Of a DNA stretch of 34,900 nt, positions 14,947 to 22,582 are shown piece by piece. Position 1 is the stretch's first letter, and every line of letters begins with the position of its first letter. The translations under genes and the position numbers were made by a program. The stretch comes from an uncultured Collinsella sp. (GTDB taxonomy: Bacteria; Actinomycetota; Coriobacteriia; Coriobacteriales; Coriobacteriaceae), in the NCBI GenBank assembly GCA_958407465.1, contig CATYIV010000023.1:1-34900 (forward strand). The letters run 5' to 3'. The notes under the pieces were generated by a model. It did not search any database. It saw only the letters and a program-made list of their open reading frames with translations, and had not been told where the DNA came from.

Positions 14947-16743
14947 GTGTCTGAACAGGTAAATAATGGTTGTGCTGCCGACTTTGGCGTGCGTTTGATC
15001 GGCTGTGCCGACGATGCGGCTTTACCCATTGGCATGCATGACTATGCGGAGGCTCTTGGTTGCTGCACGCTGGTCGACAAGACCATGTTTATTGCAGATG
15101 TGTTGGACTGCGACGCGTCCGTTGTGGTGTGCTGTCGACCCGAGGGTTTTGGCAAGAGCATGAACTTGTCGATGCTCAGGGCTTTTCTGGAGCGTCCAGC
15201 GGTCGGTCGCGCTGGTCAGCGTTTGTTTGCCGATGCTCAGATTTGGGATGCAGACGGCGGGCGCTATCGGGATGAGTACGCTTGCTATCCGGTGATATCG
15301 CTGGACTTTTCTGGCGCTGCGAGGCGTGGCCCCGCTGTTGCCGGCGTCGTGCGCGATGCCCTTTCGGGCGAGTGCGCTCGCTTGTTGGCGCTCTTGGAGG
15401 CTCCGGATTTAGCTCGAGATAAGGTGCGTCACATCGAACGCGTCGCGCGTGACGTGGCGAGCGCGGACGAGGTTGACTCGGTGCTCGGTGTGCTCATAGA
15501 GCTGCTGGAGATTGCCTGTGATGAGCAGGTTGTATTGCTCGTTGATGGGTACGATGCGGCGTGGTCTCGCCGTGCGAGCGCGAGGGACGCTTCTGACGCC
15601 GATCCGGCAGAACTACTTGACCGTGTGCTGTTTGACGCCATTGCTGCCGCGGGTCATTCGCTACGCTTTGCTTGTCTGATGGGGGAGCGTCCCAGTCCTG
15701 CCGAAGCGGCGCTTTCTTCGCGCAGTTGCTCGTATTGTCTGTCGACGCCGCTTTCGACGTGGTGTGACCGTTGGTTCGGCTTTTCGGATGCCGAGGTCCA
15801 GGCTCTGTTGAATCATGCTGGGCGTGAGGAATATCTTGATGATGCGCGTGAATGGCTCGAGGGATATCGGTTTGGTAGGGCCTATTGCTCGAGTCCAGCG
15901 CGTGTGATCGGTTTTCTGGATCGAGGCTGCACGGCGCCTGTGCGCGCCGATCTGTATGGGTATGCGGATTGCCTGAGTAGGGTAGTTGCCGGGTGGAATC
16001 TCGACCGCCTTTCGGTCTTGTTTGATTTGCTCGAGGCCCATAGGTGTGCTGAGGTCCCGCTTTGTTTGGGCGCTGCAGAGCCAGATGTCTCGCCTGACGA
16101 TGGCATGTGGACAGCGCTGTATCTGTCCGGTTTTCTCACGACGGATATGACTGAGGAGCCAGAGCATGGCGATCGGCTCCGTGCTTTGCGATTGCCCAAT
16201 AAAGAGCTTCGCCAAGCCTTGCGTCTAGTGATTGTTGAGTGGTTTGAGTGCGCTGCCGAAGACATTCGAGACGTCGATGCGTTTCGCGACGGGCTGTGCC
16301 GTGGGAACGAGGATACCGTGAGGCGGGCGCTAAGCCGCATCCTGGGGGATGCGGGAATCGGTGAGACCGACCCAGATAAGCCGCTGCCATATCATCTGTT
16401 CTTGCAGGGGCTCTGCTTTGGCTTGCCGGGCTATGCCAATCCTGCTTCGAGGCGAAAGTGTGGCGCGGGTCGCTGGGACATCCAGGTTTTTCCTACGGGC
16501 GCTGTGTTCGACGTAGCTGACACGATCGGCATGCTGGACGAGCGCCCGCTTATAACGATCAATATGATGTATGACCCCGATGTGGATGCGCTGGGGTTGG
16601 AATTGCTGGCCGTGCAGTCGCTACTCGACATAGAGCGCGATGGCATCGACGAAATTCGTGTGCCGCGCCCCGGCGTGGGTCGCATGCGCTGGGGGTTCGG
16701 TTTTGATGGGCAGCATGTGGCTACGGTGTGCCAGCGGCTTTAA
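14947..16743 (+). CDS. AAA-ATPase-like/PD-(D/E)XK family protein with degenerate active sites
   Basis: This 598-residue protein belongs to the AAA-ATPase_like family that is abundant in gut anaerobes. Its N-terminus follows the family pattern (VDKTMFIADVL, then RPEGFGKSMNLSML, where the P-loop is usually RPRRFGKT). Walker B reads VDGYDAAW (Asp200-Gly201) where the family has DEYD, so the catalytic glutamate is lost. The C-terminal domain aligns with the PD-(D/E)XK nuclease of the family (GRWDIQVFPTG onward), but the E-x-K strand reads ITINMMYD and the final GFGFDGQHV keeps only the fold. The GTG at 14947 is chosen because AGGGGGA lies eight bases upstream; TTG 14944 is possible. Family function is unknown; this copy may be a non-catalytic paralogue. 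Confidence 0.72.
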   Translation: MSEQVNNGCAADFGVRLIGCADDAALPIGMHDYAEALGCCTLVDKTMFIADVLDCDASVVVCCRPEGFGKSMNLSMLRAFLERPAVGRAGQRLFADAQIWDADGGRYRDEYACYPVISLDFSGAARRGPAVAGVVRDALSGECARLLALLEAPDLARDKVRHIERVARDVASADEVDSVLGVLIELLEIACDEQVVLLVDGYDAAWSRRASARDASDADPAELLDRVLFDAIAAAGHSLRFACLMGERPSPAEAALSSRSCSYCLSTPLSTWCDRWFGFSDAEVQALLNHAGREEYLDDAREWLEGYRFGRAYCSSPARVIGFLDRGCTAPVRADLYGYADCLSRVVAGWNLDRLSVLFDLLEAHRCAEVPLCLGAAEPDVSPDDGMWTALYLSGFLTTDMTEEPEHGDRLRALRLPNKELRQALRLVIVEWFECAAEDIRDVDAFRDGLCRGNEDTVRRALSRILGDAGIGETDPDKPLPYHLFLQGLCFGLPGYANPASRRKCGAGRWDIQVFPTGAVFDVADTIGMLDERPLITINMMYDPDVDALGLELLAVQSLLDIERDGIDEIRVPRPGVGRMRWGFGFDGQHVATVCQRL

Positions 16744-16767
16744 GCGCCGAGGTGTTTCCGGCTTCCG

Positions 16768-17787
16768 TTACTCGGTGTCCTTCATGGGCGGCATGGGCTT
16801 CCAGTTGGGATCCTTGATGATCTTGCGGGCGTCCTTCATGCCTCGACGCAGCGCCGGAATGCCGGTCTTAAAGCACTTGTCGACCGCGGCCAGGCGAATG
16901 AATTCCTTGCAGAAGGTCGCGGCATTGCCCAGGCGGAACAGCATGGGGTGGTAGTCACCGTAGATCTGCATATAGCGAGCGAGGAAGCCTCGGTTGCGCA
17001 TGATGTAGTAGCGGTTGGTGTCGCTCGTGGAGTTGAGCTGGCGCTTGCCGGCGATATCCCAGTTAGAGACGGCGCGGGCGCGCTTGAGCACCACGTCGGC
17101 AACAACGGCGGCGGGGAAGTGTTGGCTGGCCACGTAGCCGTAGCAGGCATCGTCGCCGTAGATAAAGAAGCGCGCATCGGGCAGGCCAATCTTGTCGACC
17201 ACGCGGCGCGAGAACATGCCGCCCTCAAAGCACAGCTGGTTCATGGTGCGGTAGCCCTCGGGACCCAGATCCCACTTAGCGATGGGGTTAGGGATGCCAA
17301 GTGAAAGGATGAGCTGGTACTGCCAAAAGAAGGCGCCGCCGTCAAAGTCCAGGCGCGAACCCTGGATAACATCGTAGCGGTCGGTCCACTTGGCAAGACG
17401 CTCGATGCCTTCGGGGATGACGAGCACGTCATCGTCCATTACCCAGAACCACTGGGCGCCTAGGTCGTAGGCGCACTTGGTACCGGCGGAGAAGCCGCCC
17501 GCACCACCGCCGTTTTCGAGCTGCGGGGCGTAGATCACGCGGTCGGTGCCGCCCTGCGCGTCGGGCTGCTCGGTGTCGATGCCCCACAGGTTGGCTAGGC
17601 GCTCGTAAAATGCGGCGCACATGGCCTCGGTCTCGCGCGAATTCTCGTTATCGACAATCACGATGCGCCAGGGCGCTGCCGTAAGCTCGGTCATGGAGTC
17701 GAACAAGTTGGCCAGGAGTTCCTGGCGCTTGTACGTAACGACGACAATGGCGAGCTTATCGATGGGAGCGGGAAGGGTTGAAGGCAT
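16768..17787 (-). CDS. Family 2 glycosyltransferase, GlfT2-like
   Basis: This cytoplasmic GT2 enzyme of 339 residues contains VVVTYKRQELL near residue 15, LENGGGAGGFSAG, the metal-binding WVMDDDVLV near residue 115, and later FFIYGDDACYGYV. The overall pattern matches galactofuranosyltransferase-type enzymes (GlfT/rhamnosyl-type GT2), so a role in galactan or another cell-wall polysaccharide is likely. No transmembrane segment is present. ATG 17787 is preceded by AAAGGA at 11 bases; upstream in-frame codons lack coding character. It is transcribed away from the plus-strand glycosyltransferase cluster and ends 24 bases from the convergent upstream gene. Confidence 0.88.
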   Translation of the reverse strand: MPSTLPAPIDKLAIVVVTYKRQELLANLFDSMTELTAAPWRIVIVDNENSRETEAMCAAFYERLANLWGIDTEQPDAQGGTDRVIYAPQLENGGGAGGFSAGTKCAYDLGAQWFWVMDDDVLVIPEGIERLAKWTDRYDVIQGSRLDFDGGAFFWQYQLILSLGIPNPIAKWDLGPEGYRTMNQLCFEGGMFSRRVVDKIGLPDARFFIYGDDACYGYVASQHFPAAVVADVVLKRARAVSNWDIAGKRQLNSTSDTNRYYIMRNRGFLARYMQIYGDYHPMLFRLGNAATFCKEFIRLAAVDKCFKTGIPALRRGMKDARKIIKDPNWKPMPPMKDTE

Positions 17788-17860
17788 GGGGCAATATATC
17801 CTTTCACGCGCGGCGGGCGAGTGCAGCGCGGAAGCTATCGAATACGTCCTTGGGACTGTC

Positions 17861-18046
17861 CTATTGTAAAGGCTCGGCGCACCTTGACGGCAAGCTTTGA
17901 ATAAAACGCAGGAACCTGTCATGGGCGAGGTGACTGCTATACGCGACATTAATGCGCTGATTACTGCTTGAGAGTACGAGTGTTTCAGCGACCGTGATTA
18001 AGCGCAGCGCTTCGATGGATATGTTGCGTGCGGCTTCGGGCTGCAT
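17861..18046 (-). CDS. Possible small protein of 61 residues
   Basis: This short frame lies in the divergent gap between two glycosyltransferase genes. In its favour is a well-spaced AAAGGA before ATG 18046. The product is not recognised, has no signal peptide or membrane segment, and could be chance or a decayed gene. The rest of the 17788-18158 gap holds a possible plus-strand promoter (TTGGTT at 18061 with TAGATT at 18084, spacer 17) for the glycosyltransferase cluster. Confidence 0.3.
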   Translation of the reverse strand: MQPEAARNISIEALRLITVAETLVLSSSNQRINVAYSSHLAHDRFLRFIQSLPSRCAEPLQ

Positions 18047-18158
18047 GACGTCCTTTCTTATTGGTTTGCCTCTGCGGGCTCCATAGATTATATAAACGCC
18101 CGCTGGCGCGCTGACCCTTTGATACCATGAAACGACAGGTATTTCCTAAGGAGCACAT

Positions 18159-19262
18159 TTGTCTACTAACGCCTCTGGCAGCCCTGTTCTGTCGCTGCTT
18201 ATTCCCATTTACAATGTTCAGCGCTACCTGCGCGAGTGCCTCGATTCCGCCCTGGCGCAGACGCTCAAGGATATTGAGATCATCTGCATTAACGATGGGT
18301 CGACCGACAACTCGCCGGCGATTATCCGCGAGTATATGGAGCGCGATGGGCGCGTCAAGATGATCGACAAGGCCAACAGCGGCTACGGCGACTCGATGAA
18401 CCACGGTCTGGAGATGGCGCGTGGCAAGTACGTTGGCATCTTGGAGTCCGATGACTTTATGGCGCCCGACGCACTCGAAAAGCTTGTCTCGGCCGCCGAT
18501 AGCAATAATGCCGACTTTGCGAAGGCGAATTTTGATTTCTACTGGTCTAAGCCCGAGGAGCGCCGTTCGCTGCACGAGATGTTTAAGGCCAAGGACTGCG
18601 GCAAGCCGGTGCACCCGAGCGACACGACGCAGTTCTTTAAGCAAAAGCCGTCGATTTGGTCGGCAGTGTACCGTCGCGATTTTCTTGAGCGCAACGGCAT
18701 TACGTTCCTGCCGACTCCGGGGGCATCCTTTCAGGACACGTCATTCGCCTTTAAGGTGATCGCGTGCGCCGATAAGGCTGTTTACCTGCATGATGCTGTT
18801 TTGTCGTATCGACAGGACAACGAGAATTCCTCGGTCAATTCTTCGGCTAAGGTCTTTTGCGTCAATACCGAGTATGCCGAGATTGAGCGTTGGATTCGAG
18901 AGGATTATGCCCGCGACCACGCAAGCGTCGATGTCGCGCGCATGCTCAAGTTCAATCAGCTCATTAAGTACGATTCGTACATGTGGAACTACGTGCGCCT
19001 AGCGCCTAAGTTCTATAAGGAGTTCCTGGTTCAGATGGCCAAGGAGTTCCAAGCGGCCTTGGACGCGGGGGAGTTTTCGCTTGACGATCTCAAGCCGTGG
19101 AAGCGCGCAAATCTCGCTGCCATCCTCAAAGATCCTGAGGGCTGGGTTGACGAGCATCCGAGTTTTGCGACGGATGGTGCCTTGGGGCGTGCTAAGTATT
19201 ACGCCTCGGTTGGAGGCCCAGGTGTGGTTGCTGCCTTCCTCATCGAATCGCTGAGGGGGTAG
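18159..19262 (+). CDS. Family 2 glycosyltransferase
   Basis: This single-domain GT2 of 367 residues has PVLSLLIPIYNVQRYLRECL at the N-terminus, IICINDGSTDNSP, the donor-binding ESDDFM near residue 100, then PGASFQDTSFAFK and YRQDNENSSVNS in the acceptor half. The start is TTG at 18159 with AAGGAG seven bases upstream; no ATG fits. The first ~110 codons are nearly identical in DNA to the gene at 20384, showing recent duplication or conversion. It is the first gene of a five-gene plus-strand glycosyltransferase cluster. Confidence 0.92.
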   Translation: MSTNASGSPVLSLLIPIYNVQRYLRECLDSALAQTLKDIEIICINDGSTDNSPAIIREYMERDGRVKMIDKANSGYGDSMNHGLEMARGKYVGILESDDFMAPDALEKLVSAADSNNADFAKANFDFYWSKPEERRSLHEMFKAKDCGKPVHPSDTTQFFKQKPSIWSAVYRRDFLERNGITFLPTPGASFQDTSFAFKVIACADKAVYLHDAVLSYRQDNENSSVNSSAKVFCVNTEYAEIERWIREDYARDHASVDVARMLKFNQLIKYDSYMWNYVRLAPKFYKEFLVQMAKEFQAALDAGEFSLDDLKPWKRANLAAILKDPEGWVDEHPSFATDGALGRAKYYASVGGPGVVAAFLIESLRG

Positions 19263-19268
19263 GTCGAC

Positions 19269-20309
19269 ATGGGAGAGACTTTGACCCCCAAAGCGACCAT
19301 TGTCGTTCCCGTCTACAATTCGTCGCGCTCCATTCAGCGATGCCTCGATTCGCTGTTGGTCCAGTCTGAGCGTTCGATTCAGGTTGTCTGCGTCAACGAC
19401 GGTTCGACTGATGATTCGTTGAACGTGTTGCGCCAGATCGCGCAGGCCGACGATCGCGTACTGGTGATTGACCAGGAAAACGCGGGTGTCTCGTGCGCTC
19501 GAAATACCGGTATCGATGCGGCCGAGGGCGAGACTGTCTTCTTTGTGGACGCCGACGATTACATCGATGCCCAGACGGTCGAGCGCGTGCTGCATGCCAT
19601 GGAGTCGTCAGATGCCGAGGTCGTCGTTTTTGGCGGCGTCTGTGAACCTGCCGATGCCGCCCCCAAACGTGTCCAGCAACTCATGAGCCCCAAAGCTGGT
19701 ACCTTCGGCGCCCGTGATCCCCAACTGCTGTTCCATTCGAATGCGCAGCCCTATGCCTGCCGTGCGGCTTTTTCGCGCGAGCTGCTCAATCGCGAAGGCA
19801 TTCGCTTCGCCCCCGGTTTGGCTTTGGGCGAGGACGTCGTCTTCCAATTTGTGGCTTATGCGCTTGCCCGTAAGACCGTCGTCATGCCGGACAAGTTCTA
19901 CCACTACGTGATGGAGAGCGAATCGGCGACGCATGAGTTCAACAGTGTCGAGGCTCGCGCCAAAAAGCTCGATGCCCATATGAGAATGCTCGAGGGGGTC
20001 TTGGAGGACTGGGCGGGCTACGGTCTTATGGACCTGTGTCCCGGCGAGCTGATCACCTGGTTCCTGGACCTTATCGTGTTTGATTTGGCGCGCTTGGATT
20101 CCGATGACTTCCATCGCGTGACGGCTCGCGTCAACATGGACCTCACGACGTTTTTGGGAACGGAGTGGGCGGATATGCCTGCTAAGGGCGCCGTTCGCCG
20201 TGTTGCCCACAAGCTCGTTGCGGCGACCTCGGGCGTTTCGATGGCAGATGCCACGCTGTTCTATCTTTCGACTCGCGGTCTCAAAGCCTGCCTGGAGCGC
20301 TTTGTATAA
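19269..20309 (+). CDS. Family 2 glycosyltransferase
   Basis: This GT2 enzyme of 346 residues contains ATIVVPVYNSSRSIQRCL, VVCVNDGSTDDS, GVSCARNTGID and FVDADDYID (DxD-type site near residue 100). Later LALGEDVVFQF carries the ED motif seen in CPS and EpsJ-like GT2 enzymes. It starts six bases after the previous stop with GGGGGTAGG upstream, so it is cotranscribed. It is more distant from the neighbours at 18159 and 20384 than they are from each other. Confidence 0.9.
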   Translation: MGETLTPKATIVVPVYNSSRSIQRCLDSLLVQSERSIQVVCVNDGSTDDSLNVLRQIAQADDRVLVIDQENAGVSCARNTGIDAAEGETVFFVDADDYIDAQTVERVLHAMESSDAEVVVFGGVCEPADAAPKRVQQLMSPKAGTFGARDPQLLFHSNAQPYACRAAFSRELLNREGIRFAPGLALGEDVVFQFVAYALARKTVVMPDKFYHYVMESESATHEFNSVEARAKKLDAHMRMLEGVLEDWAGYGLMDLCPGELITWFLDLIVFDLARLDSDDFHRVTARVNMDLTTFLGTEWADMPAKGAVRRVAHKLVAATSGVSMADATLFYLSTRGLKACLERFV

Positions 20310-20383
20310 TTCCAAGCGCTGCCGCCCGCCGCAACCCGGCTGCTAAAATAACCCTGTTACACGCTATTCAACAGGAGGTTCTC

Positions 20384-21502
20384 TTGCAGAACTCTGATAC
20401 CCCTAAAGTTTCGCTGCTTGTTCCCATTTGCAATGTCGAACGCTACCTGCGCGAGTGCCTCGATTCCGCCGTGGCGCAGACGCTCAAGGACATCGAGATC
20501 ATCTGCATCAACGACGGTTCCACCGATAGCTCGCCGGATATCATCCGCGAGTACATGGAGCGCGACCCCCGTGTGAAGATGATCGACAAGGCCAACAGCG
20601 GCTACGGTGACTCGATGAACCGCGGCCTGGAGATGGCGCGCGGCGAGTACGTGGGCATCCTTGAGTCCGACGACTTTATGTTTGAGGATTCGCTCCAAAA
20701 GCTGGTCGCCAAGGCCGATGCTGAGCATGCCGATGTGGTGAAGGGCGACTTTTACCTGTATTGGTCCACGCCCAGCGAGCGCCGTGAGCTGTTTGGGATT
20801 ATCGACGAGCATATGACGGGCGCCGCGTATCGCCCCGTCGATCGCCCGGGCATCTTCTACCGCAAACCTTCCATTTGGTCGGCTATCTATCGGCGCCAGT
20901 TCCTCAACGACAATCAGATTCGGTTCCTTCCCACGCCGGGTGCCTCGTATCAGGACGCAGGCTTTAACTTTAAGGTTTGGGCTTGCGCCGAGCGTGCCGC
21001 GTTTATTGCGGACCCCATTTTGTGCTATCGCCAGGATAACGAGAAGAGCTCCGTTAATTCGCCCGACAAGGTGTTTTGCGTATGCGACGAATATGCCGAG
21101 ATGCAGCGCTTTTTGGATGAGCGTCCCGAGCTCAAGGCTCAGCTCCAGGGGATTTTAATGCGCATGAAGGTCGATACGTATCGTTGGAATGACGAGCGTT
21201 TGGTCGATGAGCTGCGCGAGCAGTTTTGGCAGAAGGCCTCGCCCGAGCTCAAGGCCGATTGGGATGCTGGTCGCTTTGATCTGTCGCTGTTCGACCCGCG
21301 TGGCGAGACCGACTTGCGCCTGATGGTCAAGTCGCCCCGTGCCTATATCGATTCGCGCTTTGACTTTAAGAAGCCTGGCAAGCTCAATACGTTTAAGCAT
21401 TACTTTAAGATAGGCGGTCTGCCGCTGGTCTGGCGTGTGCTGACGTATCAGCGCACCTACGGCGACAACCCGCACCCCGATGACGTTCCGGTCGCACGGT
21501 AG
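20384..21502 (+). CDS. Family 2 glycosyltransferase, paralogue of the enzyme at 18159
   Basis: This 372-residue GT2 starts with TTG at 20384, behind a strong ACAGGAGG. The N-terminal half (VSLLVPICNVERYLRECLDS, INDGSTDSSP, ESDDFM) is almost the same as in the gene at 18159, and PGASYQDAGFNFK and YRQDNEKSSVNSP continue the match. The two diverge towards the C-terminus, suggesting different acceptors. A 74-base gap precedes it with no clear terminator. Confidence 0.92.
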   Translation: MQNSDTPKVSLLVPICNVERYLRECLDSAVAQTLKDIEIICINDGSTDSSPDIIREYMERDPRVKMIDKANSGYGDSMNRGLEMARGEYVGILESDDFMFEDSLQKLVAKADAEHADVVKGDFYLYWSTPSERRELFGIIDEHMTGAAYRPVDRPGIFYRKPSIWSAIYRRQFLNDNQIRFLPTPGASYQDAGFNFKVWACAERAAFIADPILCYRQDNEKSSVNSPDKVFCVCDEYAEMQRFLDERPELKAQLQGILMRMKVDTYRWNDERLVDELREQFWQKASPELKADWDAGRFDLSLFDPRGETDLRLMVKSPRAYIDSRFDFKKPGKLNTFKHYFKIGGLPLVWRVLTYQRTYGDNPHPDDVPVAR

Positions 21503-21514
21503 GAGCACTTGACT

Positions 21515-22582
21515 ATGGCTACCCCCAAGATTTCCGTTGTCGTTCCCATCTATAAAGTGGAGGAGTGCCTGACCTGGTGCCTGGACTCCCTGCTTGCGCA
21601 GGACATGCCCGATTGGGAGGGCGTGCTGGTCAACGATGGCTCGCCGGACGGCTCGCGCGATATTGCGGTTGCCTATTGCGAAAAGGACGCGCGCTTTACG
21701 CTGGTTGATAAGCCAAACGGGGGCCTGTCGAGTGCACGTAATGCAGGCATCGCCGCGTCCACGGCGCCTATCGTCGCGTTCTTGGATTCCGACGACCGCT
21801 TTACGCCCGATGCATGCCGCGTGATCGTCGATGCCTTTGAGCGCGAGGACTGCGACGTTTTGACCTTTGGCGCGAATCCGTATCCGCTCGAGGCGGGGTA
21901 TCCGTGGCTTAACTATGTGCTGAGCCCGCGCGATGTGTCATTTGAGGGCTATAGCACCGACCTGCTGTTTAAGGAAGCGTCTCGCCCCTTTGCATGGCGC
22001 ACCGCCTGCAAGCGTGAGTTTTTGCTGGGCAACGGGATCGTGTTCGACGAAACCGTTAAGTATGGCGAGGACCAGGTCTTCGATTTTGCCGTGTACGGTC
22101 GTTCGCATAAGACCGCGCTTATCTCGAACAAGCTGTATGACTACCGCGTGGCGCGCAAGGGTTCGCTCATGGACACCATGCGCTACGACGACGAGACACG
22201 TCTGCTGGAGCACGTGAAGATTTACTCCGCGGTGCTGGCTGACTGGCAGCGCGACGGTCTCGATGCTCAGCACGCCGATGACCTGGCATATTTCCTGTGC
22301 GATCTTGTGCTGTACGATGCGCTCAGGCTTCTGGGTACGGGCTGCGGCAAGGTGTTTGCTGCCGTTGCCACAGCGCTTGCCGGTTCTGCCGTGGGCAACG
22401 ATGCTGCGCTCGCACAATGCGCTTCTTCTGTTGCTGCTATGGTGCGTGCGGCGCTTACCAGCAAGGCCACCAATGCCCGTGAGTGCAAAAAGCTCATGTT
22501 CGATTACGACGTCTTGAGGTTTGGGCGCCTGGGTGCCTGCAAACGCATGGCAGCGAACGCCCTGGGAAAGCGAGAAGTGTAG
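21515..22582 (+). CDS. Family 2 glycosyltransferase, EpsJ-like
   Basis: This 355-residue GT2 has PKISVVVPIYKVEECLTWCL, VNDGSPDGS, GGLSSARNAGI, FLDSDDRF (DxD-type) and KYGEDQVFDF, the arrangement of capsular and exopolysaccharide GT2 enzymes. ATG 21515 has AGGAG nine bases upstream; a TTG two codons earlier would leave only three bases. The C-terminal quarter is alanine-rich and helical. The stop directly abuts the ATG of the next gene, so the two are coupled. Confidence 0.9.
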   Translation: MATPKISVVVPIYKVEECLTWCLDSLLAQDMPDWEGVLVNDGSPDGSRDIAVAYCEKDARFTLVDKPNGGLSSARNAGIAASTAPIVAFLDSDDRFTPDACRVIVDAFEREDCDVLTFGANPYPLEAGYPWLNYVLSPRDVSFEGYSTDLLFKEASRPFAWRTACKREFLLGNGIVFDETVKYGEDQVFDFAVYGRSHKTALISNKLYDYRVARKGSLMDTMRYDDETRLLEHVKIYSAVLADWQRDGLDAQHADDLAYFLCDLVLYDALRLLGTGCGKVFAAVATALAGSAVGNDAALAQCASSVAAMVRAALTSKATNARECKKLMFDYDVLRFGRLGACKRMAANALGKREV

